Shown: positions 27,247 through 36,340 of the stretch, piece after piece
Layout: every line of letters starts with the position of its first letter
Numbering within the stretch: the first letter of the stretch is position 1
Source of the DNA: Burkholderia pyrrocinia
GTDB lineage: Bacteria; Pseudomonadota; Gammaproteobacteria; Burkholderiales; Burkholderiaceae
Reading direction: 5' to 3'
Assembly (NCBI RefSeq): GCF_018417535.1
Contig: NZ_CP070979.1
Location: forward strand, 1,240,001 to 1,304,000
DNA length: 64,000 bases
The notes under the pieces: generated by a model
Database searches by the model: none
What the model was told of the DNA's origin: nothing
Seen by the model: only the letters and a program-made list of their open reading frames with translations
Program-made: the position numbers and the translations under genes

Positions 27247-29615
27247 GGCCAGCGTCGCCGGTTCGTGTCGTCGTGCGTGCCGCGGCTGTCGCGTTGTGCG
27301 CGATGATCGCGCGCGGCGGCGCTTGCGCGCAGCCGGTGCGGCTGCCGCACGACGCGAAGGTCGTCGCCGGCAACCCGTCGGGGTCGGCACCGCGCGTGCT
27401 GCTCGCGCAGGATCGCGTCGCGCGCTACATCGTTCGCGCCGGTGCGACGGATGCCGTGACGCGCCATGCGGCGGACGAGATTGCCGACTACCTGTCGCGG
27501 ATCAGCGGCGCGTCGTTCGCCGTGTCGGACGACGGGCAAGACCGGACGCCGGCCATTGTCGTCGGCGGCGCGCATGCGGCGGAACAATGCCGGTCGGCAA
27601 GCGCGGCGCCGCTCGGTGGCGACGGCTTCGTCATCTGCCGCAGCGGCGACGACCTCGTCGTGGCCGGCGACACCCCGCGCGGCACGCTGTTCGGCGCGTA
27701 CTGGTGGCTCGACCGCAAGCTCGGCGTGAAGTGGCTCGCGCCCGATGCGACCGAGGTGCCGCAACAGGCCGAGCTGCGTGTCGACACGGCACCCGTCCGG
27801 CAGGTTCCGCGCTTCGCGTATCGGGAGGTGTTGAGCGCGGAAGGGGAGGACAAGCCGTTCCGCGCGCATAACCTGCTGAACGGCGAGTCGCACGGCACGT
27901 CGTATCGCGCTTCCCCGCCCGGTATCGACATGTGGGATCGCAGCTGGCTCGCGCGGGACGGCGATGCCGATTTCTGGACGCTCGTGCCGCACGACCGGTA
28001 TGCGACCGCACATCCCGCCTGGTATGCCGGCGGGCAACTCGCGATGATGTCGGCCGACGTCCGCGCCACCATGGCGGCCGAGATCGTGAGGCGCCTGAAG
28101 CGGCAACCCGACCCGGCCCGCATCTGGTTCGGCATCCGCGACATGGACTGGGGCTGGGACCTGGACACGGCCAGCCGCGCGTTTGCCGACGCGCATGGCG
28201 GTGCGCCGTCGGCGGCTTTTCTCGATATGGTGCGGGACGTGTCGGCGCGGGTCCGGGAGGCGGTTCCCGGCGCGCGTGTCGCGATGCCGGCCTATCACTG
28301 GGGCTTCACGCCGCCGGACGGCATGCAGGTACCGGATCACGTTCGCGTGTATCCGATGACGATCCAGGTCGACTACAGCGTCGCGCTGAACGAGGACCGC
28401 AACGCGCCGCTGCGCGACGGTCTGCGCAAATGGAACGACATCGCGCGGCACGTCACCGTGTGGGATCACGTCGTGAACTTCGGCGGCTACCTCCAGCCGA
28501 CGCCGAATCTCTATCCGATCGGCCGCAGCATCGCGTGGCTGGCCACGTTGCCGAACGTCGACGGCTACTTCGCGGAAGGCGACTGGCAGTCGCGCGGCGG
28601 CGAATTTGCGAGCCTGCGCGTGTGGTTGATCGCACGACTGCTCTGGACGCCGACCGCGGACCCGCGCACGCTCGTCCGCGAATATTGCGACGCCTATTAC
28701 GGCGCGGCTGCGCCGGCCGTCGTGCGCTACATCGATCGCATGCATGCCGCGCTGCGCGCGAGCGGCGACGTGCTGGCCGAACAGACGCCGGTCGGCATGG
28801 CGATGTACACGTACGACTTCGTTCGCCAGTCGGAACGGGATTTCGATGCGGCCGCCCGTGCGGTCGACGGGGATACCGTGCGTAGCGCGCGTGTCCGCCA
28901 GGCACGCATGCCGCTCGATTTCGTGATCCTGGCACTGCGCGACCGCTACGCGGCGCGCGCCGCGCAGGAGGGCTGGGACCTCGATATTCGCGGGCGGCGC
29001 GCGCGCTTCGACGCGGCGATCTCGGCCGCGGGTGTTCGTCAGTACCGGCAAAGCGGCAATCTCGCGGCACTCGGCGCATTGCTCGATATCGACCGGCATC
29101 CCGTCGTTCCGCCGTCGCTCGTGGCGGGTCTTGCCGACAGCGACTGGCGCGCGATCGATGTTTCGCGCGTGAATCTCTACGACAGCGCGCGCGTGGTGGC
29201 CGACCCCGGCGCGCTGGACGGCGCCGCGATCGCGATACGCGGCGATTCGGGCGTCTGGGCAGTCCAGTTCAAGCTCGACAAGCTGCCGCGCGACGGGCGC
29301 TGGGATCTCTATGCATCGGTGCGTGTGCCGGAAGGCGGCGGTGCGGGCGCTGCGGCCGTGCGGGTGGGGGCCTACCCGCCGATGACGCTGCGCACCGACA
29401 CGCCGGCGCGCACACTCGACGACGCGCGATTCGAGTGGCTGCCCGTCCCGGGCGGCCCGTTTGCGTATGACGCCGATCACGAGAAGGGCATTTATGTCCA
29501 CGGAGTCGGATTCGCGCGGGGTCAGTCCGTGCGCGTCGGCCCCTTCGTCGCCATTCGTCACCGTGCGCCGGGCGGCACGCTGCCGTCGATTCCGCTCAAA
29601 GGAAACGCCTCATGA
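27243..29615 (+). CDS. exported DUF4838 protein, glycoside-hydrolase-like
   Basis: 790 residues with a signal peptide (VVVRAAAVALCAMIARGGACAQ). The N-terminal region (RHAADEIADYLSRISGASF, then AIVVGG and GTLFGAYWWLDRKLGVKWLAPD) is the hexosaminidase/GH67-type domain that precedes DUF4838. The DUF4838 body follows with WFGIRDMDWGWD and WDHVVNFGGYLQPTPN. The last 180 residues look like a beta-sandwich. Acidic and aromatic residues suggest a carbohydrate-cleaving or -binding enzyme in the periplasm or outside. Placed between glycosyltransferases in an export operon, it may trim, release or modify the polymer. No activity is established for the family to my knowledge. Confidence 0.8.
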   Translation: MRPASPVRVVVRAAAVALCAMIARGGACAQPVRLPHDAKVVAGNPSGSAPRVLLAQDRVARYIVRAGATDAVTRHAADEIADYLSRISGASFAVSDDGQDRTPAIVVGGAHAAEQCRSASAAPLGGDGFVICRSGDDLVVAGDTPRGTLFGAYWWLDRKLGVKWLAPDATEVPQQAELRVDTAPVRQVPRFAYREVLSAEGEDKPFRAHNLLNGESHGTSYRASPPGIDMWDRSWLARDGDADFWTLVPHDRYATAHPAWYAGGQLAMMSADVRATMAAEIVRRLKRQPDPARIWFGIRDMDWGWDLDTASRAFADAHGGAPSAAFLDMVRDVSARVREAVPGARVAMPAYHWGFTPPDGMQVPDHVRVYPMTIQVDYSVALNEDRNAPLRDGLRKWNDIARHVTVWDHVVNFGGYLQPTPNLYPIGRSIAWLATLPNVDGYFAEGDWQSRGGEFASLRVWLIARLLWTPTADPRTLVREYCDAYYGAAAPAVVRYIDRMHAALRASGDVLAEQTPVGMAMYTYDFVRQSERDFDAAARAVDGDTVRSARVRQARMPLDFVILALRDRYAARAAQEGWDLDIRGRRARFDAAISAAGVRQYRQSGNLAALGALLDIDRHPVVPPSLVAGLADSDWRAIDVSRVNLYDSARVVADPGALDGAAIAIRGDSGVWAVQFKLDKLPRDGRWDLYASVRVPEGGGAGAAAVRVGAYPPMTLRTDTPARTLDDARFEWLPVPGGPFAYDADHEKGIYVHGVGFARGQSVRVGPFVAIRHRAPGGTLPSIPLKGNAS

Positions 29616-30832
29616 AAGTTGCCATCGTTTCGCCCATTCCGTTGTTTCCCGTCAATGCCGGCAACCGCAGTCGCGTCCTGAATCTCGCGCGGGCGGTCAA
29701 ATCGCTCGGCTGCGACGTGCATTTCGTCTATCTGGAATCGCGCCAGACGGGAGGCATGGACCTTGACGCGCATCGCCGGGAGTTCGGTGCCGAGCGCGTG
29801 TCGATATTGCGCCGCGCGGGCCTGGCGCTGGCGCTGTATCGCGCCAAGCGGGTGGCCTGGCTGGTGCGTCGTCTCGCCGCGAAAGCGGCCGGCAGTCGAC
29901 ATGCGTACTACACGGGGCTCGACGAATTGTTCAGCGAGCGCTTTACCGCACAATTGCGCGCGCTGCAGCACTACCACGCATTCGATGCCGTGTTCGTCGA
30001 ATACGTGTTCTATTCGCGCGCGCTCGATGCGTTTCCGGATACGGTCGTCAAGGTCATCGATACGCACGACATCTTTGCGGACCGACATGTTCCGTTCATC
30101 GGCCGCCCCGGTGCGAAGCGCTACATGTTTTCGATTCCGCCGCAACGGGAGTGCGACGGATTGCGCCGCGCGCATGTCGCGCTGGCCATCCAGGCCGACG
30201 AGGGCGACCTGCTGGCGGCGCGCCTCGGCAGCGGCGACGCCCCGGAGGTCGCGGTGCTGAGTCACCTGCTGGCGTTTCCGCCGCAGGTGGACTGTGCCGG
30301 GCATGCCGACGCGACCTTCCTCGGCAGCGACAACCAGCCGAATCGCGACGCCGTCAAATACTTCGTCGACGAGATCCTGCCGCGTATCGTGGCGCGGCTG
30401 CCGGCGTTTCGCGTGCATCTCGCCGGCACGATCGCGTCGGCCGTCCCTGACGGGCCGCACATCGTCAAGCACGGCCCCGTCGCCGAGCTGGGCGACGCAT
30501 TCGCGATCGCACCGATCTCGATCAATCCGATGCTGCTCGGCACGGGCATCAACATCAAGCTGCTCGAAAGCATGGCGCTCGGCGTGCCGATCGTCAGCAC
30601 CCGGACGGGCGCGCGCGGCCTCGGCGAGCATGACCTGCGCGGGGTGACCGTCGTGCGGGACGGCGATTCGCAGGGCTTTTCGGATGCGGTCGTCCAGCTC
30701 GCGACGGATCGCGCGCATCGTATCGCCCAGGGTGCGGCGGCGCGCGATGCCGCGCGAGCCTGGCACGAAACGCAGCTTCGCGTGCTTCGCGACACGCTCC
30801 GGCGGCGGCGGCCGGCCGCCGCACCGGCCTGA
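29612..30832 (+). CDS. glycosyltransferase family 4 (GT-B)
   Basis: 406 residues. MKVAIVSPIPLFPVNAGNRSRVLNL is the usual opening of a GT-B enzyme with the glycine-rich donor loop. PMLLGTGINIKLLESMALGVPIVSTRTGARGL is the donor-binding block. A good AAAGGAAA site precedes the ATG, which overlaps the DUF4838 stop. The fourth glycosyltransferase of the operon; donor unknown. Confidence 0.87.
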   Translation: MKVAIVSPIPLFPVNAGNRSRVLNLARAVKSLGCDVHFVYLESRQTGGMDLDAHRREFGAERVSILRRAGLALALYRAKRVAWLVRRLAAKAAGSRHAYYTGLDELFSERFTAQLRALQHYHAFDAVFVEYVFYSRALDAFPDTVVKVIDTHDIFADRHVPFIGRPGAKRYMFSIPPQRECDGLRRAHVALAIQADEGDLLAARLGSGDAPEVAVLSHLLAFPPQVDCAGHADATFLGSDNQPNRDAVKYFVDEILPRIVARLPAFRVHLAGTIASAVPDGPHIVKHGPVAELGDAFAIAPISINPMLLGTGINIKLLESMALGVPIVSTRTGARGLGEHDLRGVTVVRDGDSQGFSDAVVQLATDRAHRIAQGAAARDAARAWHETQLRVLRDTLRRRRPAAAPA

Positions 30833-30846
30833 CGGATGCATCCGTC
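30831..30846. repeat. 16-bp perfect palindrome at operon junction
   Basis: GACGGATGCATCCGTC overlaps the glycosyltransferase stop codon and precedes the pyruvyl transferase gene. It could be a protein-binding site or chance; there is no loop for an RNA hairpin. Confidence 0.4.
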
Positions 30847-30877
30847 GAAACCATCGAATCACCCAGGGGAATCGAAC

Positions 30878-32173
30878 ATGTCGAAACTGGCCGGTCTGAA
30901 ACAACGGCTTCGCGTGTGGTTGTATGTGAAGCGATTGACCATGCAGTGGCGTCGCGAGGCTGCACGAGGCGCTGCAGACAACGACGGCGCATCCGGCGCC
31001 CATCTGCTGATCTTGCCGTGCGATCCGTGGACGCTGGTCGGCTCGAAAGGCGATGAAGCGATGCTGCGCGCGGTCGTCGAGCGGTTGCGACAGGCGAACA
31101 GCGCGTTGAAGGTGTCGGTCGTCACGGCCACGCCGGGGGCGGCAGATGCCGCGGCACAGCTTGGCTTGCGTGCGGTCGACGCGTGGAACGAGCCATGGCG
31201 CCTGATGGACACGGTCGAACGGCTTGCCGCGTTGCGACCCAGTGCGGTGGTCGTCATCGGCGCCGACGTGATGGACGGCTACTATTCGCCCATGACGTCG
31301 CTGCGGTTGCTGGCAACGGCGGATCTGCTGGTCAGGCGCGGCGTGCACGGCACGATTCTCGGCTTCAGCTTCAACCGCTTGCCGTACAGGCAGTTGAGGC
31401 ATGCATTCAATCGAATCGACGCGCGGCTGCTGGTCAACGTCCGCGACGGCGTTTCGCTCGATCGATTCAGGCGATTCAGTTCGGCGAGCGCGGAGCTCGT
31501 GGCGGATTCCGCCTTCATGCTTCAGCCGGACGACTCGTCCGATTGCGTCAGGGGCACGGCGGCGTGGGTCGAATCGCGCCGCGCGGCCGGCGACATCGTG
31601 ATCGCATTCAACCTTCACCCGATGCTGATCCGCCGGGCCAGCGACGACGATATCGCCGCGCTGGTCGCGTCGGCGCAGGCAGCCATTCGCGAACTCGCGG
31701 AGCATCGTCGGGTCAGCATCGTCCTGCTGTCCCACGACTATCGCGGTCGGGACGGCGACGATACCTGTCTCGAGCCGCTGCATCACGCATTGGCCGCGGC
31801 GATGGGCGAGCGGCTTTGCTACCCGCGCGCCAGGATGTCGGCGGCGGAACTGAAGGCCATTTCAGGGCAGGTGGACGGCGTGGTAACCGGGCGCATGCAT
31901 CTGGCGATCGCCAGTCTTGGCATGGGTGTGCCTGTCGCGGCGCTGACCTATCAGGACAAGTTCCAGGGGCTCTTCAGTCATTTCGGGCTGTCGGACGCCT
32001 TCTTGCTGAAGCCCGAGGAAGCGATGCGCTCCGCTCATCTGGCGGCGGTACTGGACCGGTTCGTGTCGGAGCTTCCGCAACTGCGCAACCAGGTGCATGC
32101 CGCGCTGCCGCGCGTAAAGGAAGCGTCATGCAGGAACCTGCGCGGAGTGATCCATGCGATCCGGCCTTCGTGA
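30878..32173 (+). CDS. polysaccharide pyruvyl transferase
   Basis: 431 residues starting MSKLAGLKQRLRV, with GGGGAA upstream; an ATG at 30836 without a ribosome site is less likely. GSKGDEAMLRAVVERL near the N-terminus and GRMHLAIASLGMGVPVAALTYQDKFQGLFSHFGL near the C-terminus are the conserved blocks of the CsaB/WcaK pyruvyl transferase family. It would add a ketal-linked pyruvate from PEP to a sugar, giving an acidic polymer. Last gene of the operon. Confidence 0.88.
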   Translation: MSKLAGLKQRLRVWLYVKRLTMQWRREAARGAADNDGASGAHLLILPCDPWTLVGSKGDEAMLRAVVERLRQANSALKVSVVTATPGAADAAAQLGLRAVDAWNEPWRLMDTVERLAALRPSAVVVIGADVMDGYYSPMTSLRLLATADLLVRRGVHGTILGFSFNRLPYRQLRHAFNRIDARLLVNVRDGVSLDRFRRFSSASAELVADSAFMLQPDDSSDCVRGTAAWVESRRAAGDIVIAFNLHPMLIRRASDDDIAALVASAQAAIRELAEHRRVSIVLLSHDYRGRDGDDTCLEPLHHALAAAMGERLCYPRARMSAAELKAISGQVDGVVTGRMHLAIASLGMGVPVAALTYQDKFQGLFSHFGLSDAFLLKPEEAMRSAHLAAVLDRFVSELPQLRNQVHAALPRVKEASCRNLRGVIHAIRPS

Positions 32174-32239
32174 GCGGTGTCCACGATATTTTTCCTGCAT
32201 TCGCAGCTGCGCCGCATTCTTCCAGAGGCATCGTTTCAC

Positions 32240-33112
32240 ATGCGGAATCCAAACGAAGACCCGGCTGATCCCGACCGTTCGGGTCTCAAGAAAAAAGCGA
32301 ATTATCGTGCGCCGGCGCTCGAGAAGGGTCTCGATATTCTCGAGTTGCTCGTCGATCGCCAGTTCGGGATGGCGCAGGCGGACATTTGTCGCGCGTTGAA
32401 GCGCAGCCGGAGCGAACTGTATCGCATGATCCAGGTGCTCGAGGATCGCGGTTACATCTACAGGGTGGATCGTTACGACCGTTACGCGCTGACCATGAAG
32501 CTTTACTTTCTCGGACAGCATCACGCGCCGACACGATCGATCGGCGCGCTTGTCACGCCGCTCCTGCAGCAGTTCGCATTGCAGACTGTCCAGTCGTGTT
32601 ACCTGACGGTATTCGATGGCGACACGATGGTTGTTATCGCAACGGTTGGCGCTGAAACGGAATGGAACATCGCGGTCCGGGTCGGCACGCGCGTTCCGCT
32701 GCACGGCAGTGCCGCGGGAGAGATGTACCTGGCGTTTCAGAACGAAGACGTACGAACGCGATTGCTCCGGAACATCGGGCCCGATGTCGAGTCGTGGAAC
32801 CAGCCGCGCAGCGATGAAGCATTGCTGACCCATCGGGGCGACGGCTATATCTGCCGCCCGAACGAACGCATTCCCGGCATCACGGATATCGCAACGCCGA
32901 TCGTCGACAAGTCGGGCTCGGCAATCGCGATCCTCACGTGCCCATACCTGGCGCTATCGGGAGAAGCCGGGGGGATGTCGATCAAGCAGATCGGCGTCGC
33001 GCTGTGCGAAACGGCTCAACGCATCTCCGCGACGGTCGATCAGCGGTTCATGCAATCCGCCGTCGAGATGCCGTCGCGTGAGCCGGCGCGGAGTGTGCGT
33101 CGGGCGGGGTGA
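32240..33112 (+). CDS. IclR-family transcriptional regulator
   Basis: 290 residues starting MRNPNEDPADPDRSG; a GTG at 32177 would add 21 residues with no family match. The winged helix (ALEKGLDILELLVDRQFGMAQADICRALKRSRSELYRMIQVLEDRGYI) is followed by the IclR effector domain (VGTRVPLHGSAAGEMYLAF). Nothing shows that it controls the polysaccharide operon: it lies 66 nt after it on the same strand, without the usual divergent arrangement. Confidence 0.88.
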   Translation: MRNPNEDPADPDRSGLKKKANYRAPALEKGLDILELLVDRQFGMAQADICRALKRSRSELYRMIQVLEDRGYIYRVDRYDRYALTMKLYFLGQHHAPTRSIGALVTPLLQQFALQTVQSCYLTVFDGDTMVVIATVGAETEWNIAVRVGTRVPLHGSAAGEMYLAFQNEDVRTRLLRNIGPDVESWNQPRSDEALLTHRGDGYICRPNERIPGITDIATPIVDKSGSAIAILTCPYLALSGEAGGMSIKQIGVALCETAQRISATVDQRFMQSAVEMPSREPARSVRRAG

Positions 33113-33653
33113 AGGAATCGCGGGGAGTTGTACGACATGGCACCCGTGCGTGCGATAACGCGTGACGTGGGGTGGGGCGATTCAGGTTTCCGCGCCCGGA
33201 CGATGGAAATGGAATCTCAAGGGCCGGAACGAAAAGCCTCGCCGGTATTGGCTCCCGGCACCCGCACCGTCACCATCGCAGCTCCTTGCGGCATGCCGGG
33301 CAGCGGCGGTGCGCCACCGCAATGCCGATGCGCGCGCGATCGACGATGCGCCGCCCGTTCCTCCGTAGCGAAAAAACTTCGATTGCTTATGGAAATGGAC
33401 AGTCGCATGTGCTATGCACGGATTCAAGAATGAAACGTGTCGAAGGATGCAAACCCGTATCGCGCAAACCGGAAAGTATTCATAGGATAGGTAAACCGCG
33501 CGCGCATGCCGCGGCGATCGACATCGATACGGGGTGTCGATGGCGCCTGGAACCTGGATGGTGACGTTTGGTGGCGGCCGCGATGCATCGAGACAGGCGC
33601 GCGGCCGATCGCGATTGCCCGATCCAGGTCGGTTTGTTTTTACGGGGGGCAGC
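33113..33653. other. intergenic region with a repeated 34-nt element
   Basis: 541 nt, no recognisable gene. It contains the element at 33221-33254 that recurs near 46785. Confidence 0.45.
33221..33254 (+). repeat. dispersed 34-nt element, copy 1
   Basis: Begins GGGCCGGAACGAAAAGCC and ends ATTGGCTC. It matches 29 of 34 positions with copy 2 at 46785-46818 in the same orientation. Both are intergenic. Confidence 0.6.
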
Positions 33654-33932
33654 ATGGTGAACTGGATCAGCCGTTGGGCGATGCGTCACGCCCCGACGCC
33701 GGAAAAAGCCGCCGCGTCGATGCTGGTGACTGCACGCATGGAATTGTTCGCTGCCGAGCAGCGTGTCATCGATGCGAAATTGCGAGCAAGCTACTGGAGC
33801 ACGCGCGTTGCGTTTCTCGAAGAAGTGCAGCAGCAGGGCATCGATCCTTGGGTACACGCGCTGCCGTCGCCACAACCTGAACCCGAGTTCACTCCGCTTG
33901 GCGCGGGCCCGCGTCTCGCCGCCGGCACCTGA
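33654..33932 (+). CDS. small hypothetical protein
   Basis: 92 residues starting MVNWISRWAMRHAPTPEKAA, with GGGGGG 4 nt upstream. A helical, charged middle (ARMELFAAEQRVIDAKLRASYWSTRVAFLEEVQQQ) could form a coiled coil, and the end is Pro-rich (PSPQPEPEFTPLG). No family recognised. It stands alone between an IclR regulator and an outer-membrane barrel gene. Confidence 0.6.
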   Translation: MVNWISRWAMRHAPTPEKAAASMLVTARMELFAAEQRVIDAKLRASYWSTRVAFLEEVQQQGIDPWVHALPSPQPEPEFTPLGAGPRLAAGT

Positions 33933-34368
33933 CGGCCATACGCTGCGTGATCGCTCGCGTTTTCTCGTAAAGTCGATCCGGTAAATCCGGATCGATCAGT
34001 CTGGACGCTGGTGGCGGACGTCGCGAAAAATGCGCCCGCCGGCTCCGAGGCCGCCAGCGTGCCGCTGGATTCGGCGATTGCCGCCAAACGCGCTTTGCGA
34101 AATACTGCAACGAACTGGCCAACAGGCGGTCCAGGTCGCCCAAAGCAACCTCGACTCGCCGCGATAGCAACCTCGACGTCCACCCGGCGCGCTGTCGAGC
34201 CGGCGGCGCAGGCCACCAAGCGGTGATGACTGACGGTCGTTGGAGAGGTGGTCAGGCGTGAACGCTCGCGGCTAGCGCAATGAGGCGCCAGGGGTGCCGG
34301 CGCCTGCAGATCGCGACGCGGTTCGATCCTCTGGTCTGTTGCCATTGTTATTGCTGGAGCGTGCCGGA
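33933..34368. other. intergenic region before outer-membrane barrel gene
   Basis: 436 nt with no convincing gene on either strand. It should hold the promoter of the barrel gene at 34369, but no clear -35/-10 pair stands out. Confidence 0.4.
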
Positions 34369-35370
34369 ATGGGAAAACACTCTGATGTTCGCTTCCGTTT
34401 TGCTTTCGTCGCCGCCGTTGGCCTGGCTGCTGCGGGCTTTGCGAATGCCGACGAAGGCGCGCCGAGCCCGTCGAGTGGGCTCGGCCCGGGGCAACGCACA
34501 CTCGACGCATATGCCGTTTATGGCAATGGCCGTGCGAGCGAGGGCGGCAACATGCACTGGCGCGCTTACGAAATCGGCTTTGGCCAGGCACTGAACGATT
34601 ACGCGTCGGTTTTCGTCGCCTACCTGAACGAAGGCCATCCGACGGACAACCATCGCGACGGTTTCGCGCTGCTCGGCGCGGCGCGCTTGCCGCTTGGCGG
34701 GAGAACGGCGCTCGAGTTTGCGGCGGGCCCGTATTTCAGCATGAACACGACACACGTCGGTGATGGGGCGCGCAACGAAAAGCGTCTCGGGATCCGCGCG
34801 TCGGCTGCGTTGCGTTACGAGCTCACGCCCAATGGCATCTACCTCAAGGCGCAGTACAACCGTGTTCAGATGGCGGGCGGCCACTCATCCGATGCGGTGC
34901 TGTTCGGCATCGGCTCGGGATTCGGCGGCGACCCTCATCCGTCGCTTTCCGACGGCAGGACTCAGCTGAGCGTCTGGGCCGGAACGTCGCAAACGAACCG
35001 GCCGAGGGTTCCAATCCAGAAGGGTTACCTGGTCGAGCTCAAACGGCCGATCGGCAATGCCTGGGCATATTCGGCAAGCTTCGTGTACGAGGGCGTCAAC
35101 GACGTCGCTGCCAGAAGGGGCGTCGCAGCCCAATTCTGGTACGTTGCGCCGATCTTGAGCAGATGGAGTCTCAGTGCCGGAATCGGCCCCTATGTTGCAT
35201 ACGACAAGAGTGCGCCGTCTAACCGGATGAAGCTTGCTGCGCTTTTCAGCGCACAGGTCGGCTATGAATTTACCAAGGACTGGACTGCGAATCTTCGCTT
35301 CAACCGTGTCGCGACCGGCAACAACACGGACCAGGACATGTTCATGGTCGGATTGGCCCACAATTTCTGA
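34369..35370 (+). CDS. outer-membrane beta-barrel protein of unknown function
   Basis: 333 residues starting MGKHSDVRFRFAFVAAVGLAAAGFANA, a signal peptide. The mature part is a row of alternating strands (MHWRAYEIGFGQALNDYASVFVAYL, ALEFAAGPYFSMN, GIYLKAQYNRVQM) and the last residue is Phe (FMVGLAHNF), the BAM recognition end of outer-membrane proteins. No porin loop or enzyme motif is recognised. Stands alone with a possible hairpin downstream. Confidence 0.75.
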   Translation: MGKHSDVRFRFAFVAAVGLAAAGFANADEGAPSPSSGLGPGQRTLDAYAVYGNGRASEGGNMHWRAYEIGFGQALNDYASVFVAYLNEGHPTDNHRDGFALLGAARLPLGGRTALEFAAGPYFSMNTTHVGDGARNEKRLGIRASAALRYELTPNGIYLKAQYNRVQMAGGHSSDAVLFGIGSGFGGDPHPSLSDGRTQLSVWAGTSQTNRPRVPIQKGYLVELKRPIGNAWAYSASFVYEGVNDVAARRGVAAQFWYVAPILSRWSLSAGIGPYVAYDKSAPSNRMKLAALFSAQVGYEFTKDWTANLRFNRVATGNNTDQDMFMVGLAHNF

Positions 35371-35404
35371 GGCAGGGTTGCCGTGCAGGAATCCTGATGA
35401 TTCT

Positions 35405-35421
35405 GCTGACTTCGCGTCAGC
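35405..35421. terminator. small hairpin after barrel gene
   Basis: Perfect 6-bp stem GCTGAC/GTCAGC around TTCGC, 35 nt after the barrel gene stop. There is no T run, so this is weak evidence for termination. Confidence 0.25.
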
Positions 35422-35583
35422 GAGGGGCCGACCGCCGGCACCGGGCAACCGACGAGTGACCGGGCGTTCGCGAGGATCGTTGCTTCCGAAACGGACGCAT
35501 CGGAGTATTTGCGGCGTTCAACGAAAGCGGTGCGAAAGTACTACAAGGGCGTCCCCGGTCTTTGCTCGAGCGGCGGGTCGTTA

Positions 35584-35877
35584 CTATTCGCGATGCTCGT
35601 GCTCGTGCATGTGTTCGTGCTCGCGCCACGGATCACGTTCACGCGGATGACGATGCCTCCATTCGTCGTGCTCCCAGTAGCGTTGGCCGTCCCAGTAGCG
35701 GTCGCCGTGCATGCCGAGCGTGATCGACACGCCGGGCGCCGGGGCGGTAGATGGCTCTTCGTACCTCGGTTGCGGTGCAACGTAGCCTTGTGCAAAGGTC
35801 GGGCCGGCCACGAGGAGTGTGCCGCCTGCCACGAGTGTCGCCAGAATCCGGCGTATTGCAATTTCCATGGGCTTCAT
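35584..35877 (-). CDS. small exported protein with His-rich tail
   Basis: 97 residues starting MKPMEIAIRRILATLVAGG, after a strong GGAGG site. A signal peptide ends at TFAQG. The mature part holds GVSITLGMHGDRYWDGQRYWEHDEW and closes with HEHMHEHEHRE, a possible metal-binding tail. The W/Y-x-G-x-R-Y-W pattern recalls small secreted proteins of Burkholderia and relatives; function unknown. Confidence 0.7.
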   Translation of the reverse strand: MKPMEIAIRRILATLVAGGTLLVAGPTFAQGYVAPQPRYEEPSTAPAPGVSITLGMHGDRYWDGQRYWEHDEWRHRHPRERDPWREHEHMHEHEHRE

Positions 35878-36340
35878 CGGGTTGTCCTCCGTCGAATACC
35901 GGGGAACGAGCACGGTTCGTTCCCATGGAGAGCGCACGACGAAGCCGCCGTCGCGGGCTGGACACGCGGCGCTTGCACGGCACCGCGTGACGCAGAATGG
36001 GACGAGGAGGTGGAGCATGCCGACGCGAAGCGAAAGCGCACGCGCACGCGGGCAAGGTGCACGACGCAGTGGTCATTTCCGTTCCGATCCGACAAAGCAA
36101 CATTGACATCGAATGGAATCGGGATAAACGGAGAGCGGCCGATTTCACTGGCGATTGTTTTGGGGCTGACCTCCGGCCCCTGTCGTGGAGGCGTTTGCCG
36201 ATCGATTGCGATGTGCTTGCGCTCGGCGCCGGAAGCCGATCTGAGCGACACGTTCGAGCGCGGCCGGGCCTTACGCTCCCATGCCGCCATCGCTCGACGC
36301 AGCAGGCCGACGTCTCCGTCCGATCTCGAATACTGCTGCC
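35878..36340. other. intergenic region between His-rich peptide and AsmA genes
   Basis: 463 nt. Long frames read through here on the minus strand but only as shadows of the AsmA gene; no separate product is supported. It should contain the promoter of the His-rich peptide gene. Confidence 0.4.
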
